Shown here piece after piece: positions 26,545-35,532 of a DNA stretch of 63,239 nt (within the stretch, counting starts at the first letter, position 1; every line of letters begins with the position of its first letter). The DNA lies in the NCBI RefSeq assembly GCF_023502235.1, contig NZ_JAMFLY010000006.1, positions 1 to 63,239 on the forward strand. Reading direction: 5' to 3'. A program made the position numbers and the translations under genes. This DNA is from Flagellimonas myxillae. Its GTDB lineage: Bacteria; Bacteroidota; Bacteroidia; Flavobacteriales; Flavobacteriaceae. The notes under the pieces are model-generated. The model was not told the DNA's origin, searched no databases, and saw only the letters and a list, made by a program, of their open reading frames with translations.

Positions 26545-27267
26545 ATGGTTACCAAAAACCAAATTAAGCTAGTTGTTAGCTTACAGCAAAAAAAGTACCG
26601 AAGTCAACATGGACTCTTTGTTGTTGAGGGAAAAAAGTCGGTTAAAGAGCTTTTGGATGCAGGGCTTGCCCCCTTTAAAATATTTGTAGAGGAATCCCAG
26701 GAATATTTCGAGGCCCAGAATTCGGAAACGGTTACCAAACGGGATCTAAAGCAAATGAGTGGCCAAACTACTCCCAGTGGCGTACTTGGCGTTTTTCATA
26801 TCCCGGATGTCAAAACCAGTGCGGATGCGGATTGGGTAGTGGTATTGGACAGCGTGCGTGATCCTGGAAATTTAGGGACTATCATAAGGTTGTGCGATTG
26901 GTTTGGGATAAAGCAATTGGTGTGTTCTTCGGATACGGTAGATTGTTACAATCCTAAGGTATTACAGGCCACAATGGGTTCGATTGCCCGAGTACATATC
27001 AGTTATCTGGATTTGGAAGGATACCTTGAAAAAACTAAACTGCCGATTTTTGGAGCCTATATGGATGGAGAGGAGGTTTACGGTACGCAGTTTCCTGAAA
27101 AGGGCATCTTGATCATGGGCAATGAAGCCAATGGAATTTCTGAACACGTGGCCCAATTTGTAACACAGCGTATATCCATTCCGCAGTTTGGCCAACAGAC
27201 CACCGAAAGCCTAAATGTTGCCACTGCCACTGCTATTCTTTTGAATGAGATACGAAGGAAATCTTGA
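26545..27267 (+). CDS. TrmH/SpoU-family RNA 2'-O-methyltransferase
   Basis: SPOUT-fold RNA methyltransferase of 240 residues. An N-terminal substrate-binding part (KYRSQHGLFVVEGKKSVKEL) is followed by the knotted catalytic domain with motif 1 VVLDSVRDPGNLGTIIRLCD (Asn, Arg), motif 2 ILIMGNEANGISEHV and motif 3 ISIPQFGQQTTESLNVATA. It probably modifies rRNA or tRNA ribose; the exact target cannot be assigned. Its start is 24 bases from the divergent BamA-like gene. Confidence 0.92.
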   Translation: MVTKNQIKLVVSLQQKKYRSQHGLFVVEGKKSVKELLDAGLAPFKIFVEESQEYFEAQNSETVTKRDLKQMSGQTTPSGVLGVFHIPDVKTSADADWVVVLDSVRDPGNLGTIIRLCDWFGIKQLVCSSDTVDCYNPKVLQATMGSIARVHISYLDLEGYLEKTKLPIFGAYMDGEEVYGTQFPEKGILIMGNEANGISEHVAQFVTQRISIPQFGQQTTESLNVATATAILLNEIRRKS

Positions 27268-27275
27268 ATTGAAAA

Positions 27276-27310
27276 TGGAAAGTTGAAAATGGAAAATGTC
27301 AAACTTTCCA
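27276..27310. repeat. Hairpin of a flavobacterial-type intergenic repeat
   Basis: TGGAAAGTT (27276-27284) pairs perfectly with AACTTTCCA (27302-27310). The loop repeats GAAAATGGAAA, and CCTCTAACCTCTAACC follows at 27312-27327 as a short tandem repeat. It sits between the convergent TrmH and porT genes and may work as a weak terminator. Confidence 0.5.
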
Positions 27311-27338
27311 ACCTCTAACCTCTAACCATTGCAACCAA

Positions 27339-28034
27339 CTACTCAAAAGTAAAGTTGATAAAAAACCCCCGGGTGCGCATAGCACTAATATTCCCAGTCC
27401 ATGGGCTGCTTGGGTCGTTATCGGGAACCAATTCATCTGTTAGGGCGAATACCCCTCTTATCGAAGGAGAGAATTTAAAGTATTCAGTGTAGATATCGAT
27501 GCCAAAACCCAGCTCGTACCCAAAGACATTCTTTTTCATCCGGAATTGGCCGCTGCTGTTGTCGTCCAAGCTATCCTCCTTGCTGCCTAGGTTCATGGCG
27601 GTATAAACCCCACCAGTTACGTAAGGTTTCCAATTTCCAAAACGCTTGGCGCTGGCTTTTATCAAAAGTGGGAACCGGATATAGGTGGAACGTACTTCCC
27701 GAATAGCTTCCGCTTCGGTGCTGAATCCGGGAAATCCCAAAATTCTTTGGCCATACAATAATCCGGGTTCAAAACGGGCATCCAAAAATTCATTGATTCG
27801 GAGTTCGCCTATCAATCCCACATTGAAACCAAGACTCTTATCGACCAAAATATCTTGCCCGATGTTGTTCGTATATTCAAATTGGAAATCGTATTGGTTG
27901 AACCCGAGGTAATATCCCCAATTAAGCAGCTTCATATCTTCAGTCTGAAGATTGAGAATAGGGTCTTTTTTGAATTGGGACAGAGCGCTTTGGCACACCA
28001 ACAGGAGGCCAAGCAACGACAAGAGGTTTTTCAT
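27339..28034 (-). CDS. porT: PorT-family type IX secretion / outer-membrane barrel protein
   Basis: Exported barrel protein of 231 residues (signal MKNLLSLLGLLLVCQSALSQ). The motif ILNLQTEDMKLLNWGYYLGF, the strand pair FDARFEPGLLYGQR-like DARFEPGLLYGQRILGFPGF, and TYIRFPLLIKASAKRFGNWK match the PorT/SprT family, needed for type IX secretion and gliding in this phylum. The position 4 bases after ubiE is, as far as I recall, the usual one for porT in Flavobacteriaceae. The start 28034 was chosen for the signal peptide. Sorting-domain proteins at 37.6 and 59.9 kb are likely cargo of the system. Confidence 0.8.
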   Translation of the reverse strand: MKNLLSLLGLLLVCQSALSQFKKDPILNLQTEDMKLLNWGYYLGFNQYDFQFEYTNNIGQDILVDKSLGFNVGLIGELRINEFLDARFEPGLLYGQRILGFPGFSTEAEAIREVRSTYIRFPLLIKASAKRFGNWKPYVTGGVYTAMNLGSKEDSLDDNSSGQFRMKKNVFGYELGFGIDIYTEYFKFSPSIRGVFALTDELVPDNDPSSPWTGNISAMRTRGFFINFTFE

Positions 28035-28038
28035 CAAT

Positions 28039-28767
28039 TTATTTTGTAGCGACATATATGGATGCCACCCCAAATGTCTGGGGCATGTTCTCTATACCTA
28101 TAAACCCAATTTTGTCCAAAATATTGTTGAATGCCTCGCCATGTGGAAACTTGGAGGCCGATTCACTTAAATAGGCATAGGCAGACCGGTCTTTGGAAAA
28201 GATTTTGCCAATTGTGGGCATAATATGTCTGCAATAGAGATGATATCCCTGTTTAAAAGGTGTTTTCGTAGGAACGGAGGTTTCCAAAATAACCAAGGTG
28301 CCTCCAGGTTTCAGCACCCTATGGATTTCTTTTAGTCCCTTTTCCAAATTCTCAAAATTACGCACCCCGAAAGCCACAGTAATGGCATCAAACGACTGGT
28401 CTTCAAAAGAGAGGTTTTCACTATCTCCAACCACCATTTCAATAGTGCTGTCCAGATTTTTTTGGGCAATTTTATCCCTACCCACGTCCAGCATACCCTC
28501 GGAAATATCCAATCCAACAATGCGTTTGGCTCCCGTAGCAGTCATAGCAATCGCCAAATCCCCGGTTCCGGTGGCAATATCCAATATGGATGCCGGTTTT
28601 TTTTCCTTGAGGATGGACACAACACGTTTGCGCCATTTTACGTCAATTCCAAAGGAAATCACTCGATTGAGGCCATCGTAGTCCTTGGAAATGGTATCGA
28701 ACATTTGGGTAACCTGTTCCTTTTTTCCAAGCTCTGAATCTTTATAAGGAATGACTTTTTTGGACAT
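28039..28767 (-). CDS. ubiE: Demethylmenaquinone methyltransferase (UbiE/MenG)
   Basis: SAM-dependent methyltransferase of 242 residues that makes menaquinone from demethylmenaquinone. Family markers are [20 protein letters not shown] at the N terminus, the SAM loop [46 protein letters not shown] and [15 protein letters not shown], and the late [19 protein letters not shown]. The start at 28767 ([12 protein letters not shown]) was preferred over upstream codons because the family begins there. Menaquinone is the probable electron acceptor of the Nqr complex encoded at 46-52 kb. Confidence 0.95.
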   Translation of the reverse strand: MSKKVIPYKDSELGKKEQVTQMFDTISKDYDGLNRVISFGIDVKWRKRVVSILKEKKPASILDIATGTGDLAIAMTATGAKRIVGLDISEGMLDVGRDKIAQKNLDSTIEMVVGDSENLSFEDQSFDAITVAFGVRNFENLEKGLKEIHRVLKPGGTLVILETSVPTKTPFKQGYHLYCRHIMPTIGKIFSKDRSAYAYLSESASKFPHGEAFNNILDKIGFIGIENMPQTFGVASIYVATK

Positions 28768-28783
28768 TGACTGAATTTGCTGG

Positions 28784-28791
28784 CAAATATA
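28784..28791 (-). promoter_or_regulatory. Candidate -7 box for ubiE-porT
   Basis: TATATTTG on the minus strand matches TAnnTTTG, 16 bases upstream of the ubiE ATG, which would leave a very short leader. The nearest TTG lies 24 bases upstream, somewhat too far. Confidence 0.35.
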
Positions 28792-28952
28792 CAACTTCGG
28801 TCTATGGGAGGGGTACAAAAATAATTGTGTAATTTTGCCGTGCAACAAAGGAAAACTTTTCCGTATGTGTCTTTTGGACCTAAGTCTCTATTCTTTTTTT
28901 AGTATTTGTAGCGCACAAATTGAATTTATTTAAGAACATCTTAGTTTAATCG

Positions 28953-30302
28953 ATGAAGATTATTATTGCCGGAGCGGGTGAAGTAGGTTTTCATTTGGCA
29001 AAACTTTTGTCCTATGAAGCACAGGATATTACCTTAATCGATACCGATAAGGAAAGTCTCTCTTATGCAGATAACCATTTGGATATACGGGTGTTACGCG
29101 GTGATGCTACATCCATAGAGGTGTTGCGTGATGCCAAGGTGCAGAGTTCGGAATTGGTAATTGGGGTAACGGCCTCCGAAACCACCAACTTGACCTTGTG
29201 CATGTTGGCCAAACAATTGGGCTGCAAACGGACCATTGCAAGGATTTCCAATACCGAGTTTATGGACAATCGGGAATTGATTCAGTTTTCCGAATTGGGA
29301 ATTGATGAATTGATCTCACCCGAGGAATTGGCTGCAACGGAAATTCAATTGCTGCTCAATCAATCCGCCTTTAACGATACATACGAATTTGAAGACGGCC
29401 TTTTGACCATGATAGGGGTGTTTTTACCAAAGGCGGCTCCCTTTGTGGGAAAAATGGTAAAAGAAGCGGCCAAAATATTTCCTGAACTTCATTTTATGCC
29501 CATTGCCTTGCAGCGAATGGGTACCCAGTTTACCCTTATTCCCAGAGGGGATACAGTGTTCAAGGAGGGCGACCAAGTCTACTTTATAACCACGAGCGAG
29601 GGGGTGGAAGAACTCTACAAACTCACGGGCATGCAGAAAAAGGACATCAAAAACGTAATGATTCTGGGAGGTAGTAAGGTTGGTTTTAAAACGGCTAGGG
29701 ACCTATGCGCCAAAAAGTTCAATGTCAAACTCATTGAAAAGGACAAGGAAAAAGCCTTTGATATTGCGGACGATTTACCACATGCCTTGGTCATCAATGG
29801 GGATGGAAGAAATGTGGAACTTTTGGACGAGGAAAGTCTGGATTCCATGGATGCTTTTATCGCAGTGACCGGTAATTCAGAAACCAACATCATGTCTTGT
29901 TTGGTGGCCAAATCCAAGAAAATTAAAAAGACCATCGCCTTAGTGGAAAATATGGATTACTTCCAGTTGTCACATTCCATTGGTGTAGATACTTTGATCA
30001 ATAAAAAACTACTGGCGGCCAACAATATCTTTAGATATATCCGTAGGGGAGAGGTACTTGCTTTAACGCGCTTAAACAATCTGAATGCCGAAATCCTTGA
30101 ATTTGAGGTTAAGGCAACTTCCTTGGTCAACGGAGAAATTATTAGGGAGCTCAACTTTCCCCGGGAGGCCAGTATTGGTGGCGTAATCCGCGATGGGAAA
30201 GGGATTATTGCCCTAGGGGATTTTAAAATTTTGGAAGGGGACCGCGTAGTGGTCTGCTGTCTCCCAAAAGCCATCCCAAGGATTGAAAAGCTCTTCTTGT
30301 AA
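28953..30302 (+). CDS. trkA: Trk potassium uptake regulatory subunit TrkA
   Basis: Cytosolic gating subunit of the Trk potassium channel. Its 449 residues hold two RCK units: IIIAGAGEVGFHLAKLLSY with the acidic strand end LIDTDKE, then a RCK_C part, and a second NVMILGGSKVGFKTARDLCA with LIEKDKE, then a second RCK_C part (ILEFEVKATSLVNGEIIREL). Both nucleotide loops are intact. Its stop overlaps the trkH start by one base. A TAnnTTTG match (TAATTTTG, 28830-28837) lies 115 bases upstream. Confidence 0.95.
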   Translation: MKIIIAGAGEVGFHLAKLLSYEAQDITLIDTDKESLSYADNHLDIRVLRGDATSIEVLRDAKVQSSELVIGVTASETTNLTLCMLAKQLGCKRTIARISNTEFMDNRELIQFSELGIDELISPEELAATEIQLLLNQSAFNDTYEFEDGLLTMIGVFLPKAAPFVGKMVKEAAKIFPELHFMPIALQRMGTQFTLIPRGDTVFKEGDQVYFITTSEGVEELYKLTGMQKKDIKNVMILGGSKVGFKTARDLCAKKFNVKLIEKDKEKAFDIADDLPHALVINGDGRNVELLDEESLDSMDAFIAVTGNSETNIMSCLVAKSKKIKKTIALVENMDYFQLSHSIGVDTLINKKLLAANNIFRYIRRGEVLALTRLNNLNAEILEFEVKATSLVNGEIIRELNFPREASIGGVIRDGKGIIALGDFKILEGDRVVVCCLPKAIPRIEKLFL

Positions 30303-31792
30303 TGGGCCTTAATACACGAATAATTGTTCATATTATGGGGCTGTTGCTGCTCTGCAACGGTTCTTTTATGTTGGTGGCCGCTTTTGTTAGTGGACTATAC
30401 AAGGATGGTGTTACCCTAGATATCAGCTTGGCAGCTATTGTAACCATGTTATTTGGGGTTATGGCCATGTTCTACACTAGGGGACATAGAAAGGAAGTAA
30501 AACGCAAAGAAGGATATATCGTAGTAACTTTTGGATGGATCATCATGTCCATTTCCGGAACGCTTCCCTACCTGTTTTCCGGGGCCATACCTAGCATAAC
30601 TGATGCCTTTTTTGAAACCATTTCCGGTTATACCACCACCGGAGCGTCTATATTGAACGATATTGAAGCCTTGCCCAAGGGCATTCTCTTTTGGCGTAGT
30701 TTGACGCATTGGATTGGAGGAATGGGTATCATTGTGTTGGCTATAGCCATTCTACCACTTTTGGGAATAGGAGGTATGCAGCTCTTTGCCGCCGAGGCCC
30801 CAGGTCCCGCAGGGGACAAATTGCATCCTAGGATTACGGACACTGCAAAGCGGTTATGGCTTATCTATTTTGGATATACCGTTGCCGAGACCGTGCTCTT
30901 AAAGCTGGCTGGAATGTCGCTTTTTGATGCCATGAACCATGCATTGGCCACGCTTTCAACCGGAGGGTTTTCCACCAAAAATGCAAGCTTGGCCTTTTGG
31001 AACAACCAACCGATTATCCAATACATTACGATTTTTTTCATGTTCCTTGCAGGTAGCAATTTTGTCCTAAGCTATTTTGCGTTCACAGGAAAAGTGCAGC
31101 GAATTATCAAGGATGAAGAGTTTAAGTACTATACCATATTCATCGTACTTTTTGCAATAGCAGCATTTTTGGTCGTCCACTTTAAGGTCGAAGTCCCTGT
31201 TTCCGATTTTCATCCCCAGGTATGGGGCCCTGCCGAAAGTGCTTTTAGGCATGCCTTGTTCCAAGTGGTTGCCATTGTAACCACCACTGGGTTTGTTACG
31301 GCGGATTTTACTAGTTGGACCCCATTTCTAACTGTTTTCTTTTTTGGCTTGATGTTCTTGGGCGGCTCTGCCGGTTCCACGGCGGGAGGTATTAAAGTAA
31401 TGCGGCATTTGTTGATTATCAAAAATGGGATTCTGGAATTCAAACGGACCTTACATACCAATGCGGTAATCCCGGTTCGATATAATGAAAAAACCGTAAC
31501 GGAGCATATTGTTTACAATATCATCGCCTTTTTTGTGCTGTACATGCTCTTTTTTATCATCGGTTCCTTGGTCTTGGGCTTTATGGGACTCGATTTTGTG
31601 TCGGCCATTGGAGGTGCGGCCTCTTCCTTGGGTAATGTGGGTCCAGCCTTGGGGGATCTAAACCCGGTCAGTAACTATGCAAGCCTACCCCAGGCAGGAA
31701 AATGGTGGTGTGGTTTTCTAATGCTTTTGGGAAGATTGGAACTCTTCACTGTACTTATATTGTTGACCCCATATTTCTGGAAAAAAACGTAG
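30302..31792 (+). CDS. trkH: Trk potassium transporter membrane subunit TrkH
   Basis: Polytopic membrane protein of 496 residues. The four selectivity-filter loops are seen as ETISGYTTTGASIL, HALATLSTGGFSTKNAS, VVAIVTTTGFVTADFTSW and AASSLGNVGPALGD, each around a conserved glycine. The intramembrane gate GGSAGSTAGGIKVMR is also present. With TrkA it imports potassium. The start overlaps the trkA stop, so the two are coupled; the small lipoprotein gene follows after 32 bases. Confidence 0.95.
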   Translation: MGLNTRIIVHIMGLLLLCNGSFMLVAAFVSGLYKDGVTLDISLAAIVTMLFGVMAMFYTRGHRKEVKRKEGYIVVTFGWIIMSISGTLPYLFSGAIPSITDAFFETISGYTTTGASILNDIEALPKGILFWRSLTHWIGGMGIIVLAIAILPLLGIGGMQLFAAEAPGPAGDKLHPRITDTAKRLWLIYFGYTVAETVLLKLAGMSLFDAMNHALATLSTGGFSTKNASLAFWNNQPIIQYITIFFMFLAGSNFVLSYFAFTGKVQRIIKDEEFKYYTIFIVLFAIAAFLVVHFKVEVPVSDFHPQVWGPAESAFRHALFQVVAIVTTTGFVTADFTSWTPFLTVFFFGLMFLGGSAGSTAGGIKVMRHLLIIKNGILEFKRTLHTNAVIPVRYNEKTVTEHIVYNIIAFFVLYMLFFIIGSLVLGFMGLDFVSAIGGAASSLGNVGPALGDLNPVSNYASLPQAGKWWCGFLMLLGRLELFTVLILLTPYFWKKT

Positions 31793-31824
31793 CTTTCGGT
31801 TTATTTGGAGATAAACCGGAACCT

Positions 31825-32256
31825 ATGAAAAAATACTTGATAACCCTACTGGGAGTTTGCCTACTTTGTTTGGCCTGCAATAACTCTGAAGCTACCGATA
31901 AAGCTGAAATATTAAGTCTGATGAAGGCCCAGGAGAAAGCCTGGTCCAATCATGATTTGCATGGTTTTATGCAAACCTATTGGGAAAGTGATTCCTTGAA
32001 GTTTTATGGTGCAAATGGATTAACGCTGGGGTGGCAGAAAACATTGGAGGGATATCAAAAAAGATATCCTACCAAGGCAGAATCCGGTACGCTGAAATTT
32101 ACCATTGACGACATAACCAAAATAGAATCGAATTCCTACCACGTGATGGGGCAATACCACTTAACAAGAACGATTGGGGATGCCCATGGCGTTTTCCTCA
32201 TCGTACTCCGAAAAATAAATGGGGAATGGAAGATTGTGGCCGATATGTCCTGTTAA
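31825..32256 (+). CDS. NTF2-like (DUF4440-type) lipoprotein
   Basis: Lipoprotein of 143 residues (MKKYLITLLGVCLLCLAC). The mature part has the cone-shaped NTF2-like pattern: ILSLMKAQEKAWSNHDLHGF, YWESDSLKFYGANGLTLGWQ, and the final sheet VFLIVLRKINGEWKIVADMS. Such domains bind small ligands or act as small enzymes; no catalytic set could be named. The start at 31825 avoids overlap with trkH, in contrast to an upstream in-frame start at 31702. It lies between trkH and the hydroxyproline genes on the same strand. Confidence 0.78.
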   Translation: MKKYLITLLGVCLLCLACNNSEATDKAEILSLMKAQEKAWSNHDLHGFMQTYWESDSLKFYGANGLTLGWQKTLEGYQKRYPTKAESGTLKFTIDDITKIESNSYHVMGQYHLTRTIGDAHGVFLIVLRKINGEWKIVADMSC

Positions 32257-32281
32257 ACCCTTAAAAATCCAAGTTTAAACC

Positions 32282-33235
32282 ATGGAACAACCCCTGCAGA
32301 TCAGTTCGGGATTTATTGAGGAACACACCAATTTTGAGGAGTTGATCCAAACATTAAAAAGTGCTTTTGCCTCCGGCAGGACTTTGGTTCCCCCACGGCA
32401 TCATCATGATTTTCCAAATCCGGAAACACAAAAGGATACCACGCTGCTCTTAATGCCTGCATGGAAACCAGGGAGCGAAGCAGGGGTTAAGGTGGTTACG
32501 GTTAGCCCGGGAAATGAAAGGTTCGATTTGCCCTCCATTCAAGGGAGTTATTTGTATTTGGATGCACAAACCGGGGTGTTGAAGGCAATAATGGAAGCTA
32601 AGAGCTTAACCGCCAAAAGAACCGCAGCGGCCTCTGCCTTGGCCTCTTCATTTTTATCCCGGAAAAACACCCAATCCATGTTGATGATCGGTACAGGAGC
32701 TTTGTCGATAAATCTTATAAGAGCACATGCTTCCGTACGTCCAATAAAACAGGTATTTGTGTGGGGTAGAAATCCCCAAAAAGCGAGGGACATCTGTGAT
32801 CAACTGGACAAACAACGGTTTGCTATAACAAGTGTTTCAAGAATAGAGGACATTATTGGTAAAGTAGATTTGGTATCCTGTGCAACACTTTCAGAAGCAC
32901 CTTTGGTGCTTGGCGAATACCTAGTACCTGGACAGCACATTGATTTGGTCGGGGCCTATAAACCCGATATGCGGGAGTCCAATGATGAGGTTATCCAGAA
33001 GTCATCCATATTTTTGGATACCATGGATGGAGGTTTAAGGGAAAGTGGTGATATCGCCATTCCGCTTCAAAAAGGACTGCTTTCAGCATCGGATATCAAA
33101 GCGGATTTGTTTGCCCTTTGCAAGGGAGAAAACCAAGGAAGGTCCAACGAAAATGAAATAACGCTTTTCAAATCTGTTGGGCACGCCCTCGAAGATTTGG
33201 CCGCGGCCAGCTATTATTATTCCAAACTAAAGTAA
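32282..33235 (+). CDS. Ornithine cyclodeaminase/mu-crystallin family protein, probable delta1-pyrroline-2-carboxylate reductase
   Basis: NAD(P)-dependent enzyme of 317 residues. The family pattern is clear: FPNPETQKDTTLLLMPAWK, a Rossmann loop MLMIGTGALSINLIRAH, VWGRNPQKA, and LVGAYKPDMRES, which marks the reductase branch. Members reduce delta1-pyrroline-2-carboxylate to L-proline, the second step of trans-3-hydroxy-L-proline use. The next gene begins on its stop codon (1-base overlap) and encodes the dehydratase that makes that substrate, which supports the assignment. True ornithine cyclodeaminase is the main alternative. Confidence 0.85.
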   Translation: MEQPLQISSGFIEEHTNFEELIQTLKSAFASGRTLVPPRHHHDFPNPETQKDTTLLLMPAWKPGSEAGVKVVTVSPGNERFDLPSIQGSYLYLDAQTGVLKAIMEAKSLTAKRTAAASALASSFLSRKNTQSMLMIGTGALSINLIRAHASVRPIKQVFVWGRNPQKARDICDQLDKQRFAITSVSRIEDIIGKVDLVSCATLSEAPLVLGEYLVPGQHIDLVGAYKPDMRESNDEVIQKSSIFLDTMDGGLRESGDIAIPLQKGLLSASDIKADLFALCKGENQGRSNENEITLFKSVGHALEDLAAASYYYSKLK

Positions 33236-34299
33236 TGGGAAAAGTATATAAGAATATTTTGGAAAATACCGCTTTCAATCCGCTAAAGGATTGGTTGCAG
33301 GTAAAAACCATTGATATGCACACGGGCGGGGAGCCACTACGTGTTATTGTCGACGGCTTTCCAGAGTTAAAGGGTGACAATGTATTGGATTACCGAAGGT
33401 ATTGTAAGGAAAACCACGATGATCTGCGAACGGCCTTGATGTTTGAACCAAGAGGACATGCAGATATGTACGGTTGTATTTTGGTGCCTCCCAATGATGA
33501 TGAAGGGGATTTCGGCATCTTGTTTTTACATAATGAGGGATACAGCACCATGTGCGGTCATGCCATTATTGCCATTTCGACTTTGGCGGTTCAAATGGGA
33601 TGGGTGGCTGTAAATGATGGTACAACAGCGTTGAAAATAGATGCTCCCTGCGGACGCATTCACTCTTTTGTTGAGGTTCAGGATTCGGAAGTGAAAGGTG
33701 TTCGATTTCATTGTGTGCCCAGTTTTGTTGTGGGCTTGGATAGAAAAATCACTGTTGATGGCCTCGGGGAAATTACCTACGATTTGGCTTATGGGGGAGC
33801 GTTCTATGCATATGTGGATCTTCAAAAAAACAAGCTAAACCTGGATTTGACCCCACAAGCATATAGCAAGTTAATTGCTGAAGGAATGAAAATCAAACAA
33901 GCGGTTATGGAGCAGGACAAAGAGATATTTCATCCGTTCGAGGAAGATTTGAGCTTCCTTTATGGGACTATTTTTATAGATTCCTCTTCCACTGTGGGTG
34001 TGGACAGCAGAAACGTCTGCATTTTTGCGGAAGGAGAAGTAGACCGTTGCCCCACAGGTTCTGGGGTTTCAGGACGAATGGCCATTCATTGGGCACGGAA
34101 AGAAATCCAGTTGGGAGAAACTATGACCATAGAAAGCATCACCGATTCAAGGTTTAAGGGGAGCGTGGTCAAAGAGGTTGATTATGGACCCTATACCGCC
34201 GTGGTGCCACAAGTTGAGGGAACGGCCCACATCACAGGAATGCACACTTTTATCATTGACCCAAAGGACCCCATAAAAAAAGGGTTCATCCTAAGATAA
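33235..34299 (+). CDS. trans-3-hydroxy-L-proline dehydratase (proline racemase superfamily)
   Basis: Member of the proline racemase fold, 354 residues. The first catalytic cysteine is kept (EGYSTMCGHAIIA, Cys107), but the second site reads DRCPTGSGVSGRMAIHW: a Thr (Thr274) stands where racemases and 4-hydroxyproline epimerases have Cys. The Cys/Thr pair is the known signature of trans-3-hydroxy-L-proline dehydratase (human L3HYPDH type), and the sequence also shares DMHTGGEPLR, LMFEPRGHADMYG and the C-terminal GMHTFIIDPKDPIKKGFIL with that branch. Its product should be delta1-pyrroline-2-carboxylate, which the upstream reductase would convert to proline. It is likely to be mislabelled as proline racemase by automatic pipelines. 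Confidence 0.9.
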   Translation: MGKVYKNILENTAFNPLKDWLQVKTIDMHTGGEPLRVIVDGFPELKGDNVLDYRRYCKENHDDLRTALMFEPRGHADMYGCILVPPNDDEGDFGILFLHNEGYSTMCGHAIIAISTLAVQMGWVAVNDGTTALKIDAPCGRIHSFVEVQDSEVKGVRFHCVPSFVVGLDRKITVDGLGEITYDLAYGGAFYAYVDLQKNKLNLDLTPQAYSKLIAEGMKIKQAVMEQDKEIFHPFEEDLSFLYGTIFIDSSSTVGVDSRNVCIFAEGEVDRCPTGSGVSGRMAIHWARKEIQLGETMTIESITDSRFKGSVVKEVDYGPYTAVVPQVEGTAHITGMHTFIIDPKDPIKKGFILR

Positions 34300-34330
34300 A
34301 CCCCTGTTGTTCTTTTATTTGGATTGTGGG

Positions 34331-35518
34331 CTACAATACTGCGGCAATTCGAGCAACGGCTTCTTTTATTTCATCCACACTTGCAGCGTAGGAAATACGA
34401 ATTGAATTGCCATTACCAAAGGCATCACCAGTAACAGTGGCCACATTGGCTTCTTCCAATAGGTACATGGCAAAATCAGATGCATTGTTGATTTGCTTGC
34501 CGTTCAAGGTCTTGCCAAAGTATTCAGATACATCGGGATACACATAAAAGGCACCTTCAGGTTCATTACACTGAAATCCGGGAATGTTGTTCAACAACCC
34601 CAAAATGAGCTTTCTTCTGTCTTTAAACTCATCCACCATATACTGAATTCTTGTTGGTGATTCCAGTAAGGCAGTGATTACTGCTCTTTGAGCGATACAA
34701 TTGGCTCCACTGGTTACCTGACCTTGTAGTTTGTTACAGGCCCTTGCAATGTATTCCGGTGCGCCAATATATCCAATACGCCATCCGGTCATGGCGAAAG
34801 CCTTGGCAACTCCATTAACAGTTACCGTACGGTCGTACATATCTTCAAACGCGGCCATGGAGGCGTGTTGGGTTACCCCGTAATTAATGTGTTCGTAGAT
34901 TTCATCACTTACCACAACAATCTGAGGGTACTTTTGAAGGACATCGGCCAAGGCCCTTAGTTCTTCCTTGCTATAAATGGAACCACTCGGGTTGCAAGGG
35001 GAGGAGTACCAAAGCATTTTCGTCTTTGGGGTGATGGCGGCCTCCAATTGTTCAGGCGTCATCTTAAAATCATTGTCAATAGACGTGGCGACCTCAACCG
35101 GAACCCCGTCAGCCAACTTCACGATATCGCTGTAACTTACCCAGTAGGGGCATGGCAAAATAACTTCATCCCCTTTGTCCAAACAGGCTTGGGCAATGTT
35201 GTACAATGCTTGTTTTGCACCCGTTGAAACGACAATTTGTGTACGTCCGTACGCAAGGTCATTATCCCTTTTGAATTTGGTGATGATGGCATCTTTTAAC
35301 TCCACATAACCATCAACAGGGGTATAGGAATTATAACCGTCGTTAATGGCTTGGATGGCAGCCTCCTTAATATAATCCGGGGTGTTGAAGTCCGGTTCTC
35401 CTAAACTAAGACCAATGATGTCTTTTCCCGCTGCCCTGAGTTCCCGGGCTTTTGCGGCCATTTCAAGCGTAGCCGAAGGAACTAAATTATTAATCCTTTC
35501 AGAAAGTTGGTTGCTCAT
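34331..35518 (-). CDS. PLP-dependent aminotransferase, aspartate aminotransferase type
   Basis: Fold-type I class I aminotransferase of 395 residues. Visible are the N-terminal LSLGEPDFNTPDYIKEAA, cofactor-site residues in VVSTGAKQALYNIAQA, WYSSPCNPSGSIYSKEEL, VVVSDEIYEHINYG and the Schiff-base lysine in VNGVAKAFAMTGWRIGYIG, plus the substrate-carboxylate Arg near NGNSIRISYAAS. It is closest to the gamma-type aspartate aminotransferases of Gram-positive and Bacteroidota species. It probably moves amino groups between aspartate and 2-oxoglutarate. It is 14 bases downstream of the desaturase gene. Confidence 0.92.
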   Translation of the reverse strand: MSNQLSERINNLVPSATLEMAAKARELRAAGKDIIGLSLGEPDFNTPDYIKEAAIQAINDGYNSYTPVDGYVELKDAIITKFKRDNDLAYGRTQIVVSTGAKQALYNIAQACLDKGDEVILPCPYWVSYSDIVKLADGVPVEVATSIDNDFKMTPEQLEAAITPKTKMLWYSSPCNPSGSIYSKEELRALADVLQKYPQIVVVSDEIYEHINYGVTQHASMAAFEDMYDRTVTVNGVAKAFAMTGWRIGYIGAPEYIARACNKLQGQVTSGANCIAQRAVITALLESPTRIQYMVDEFKDRRKLILGLLNNIPGFQCNEPEGAFYVYPDVSEYFGKTLNGKQINNASDFAMYLLEEANVATVTGDAFGNGNSIRISYAASVDEIKEAVARIAAVL

Positions 35519-35532
35519 TTTGAGTCGCTATT

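Noticed and set aside
31702..31824. Start of the NTF2-like lipoprotein inside trkH
   Set aside because: The extension overlaps trkH and destroys the lipoprotein signal that begins cleanly at 31825.
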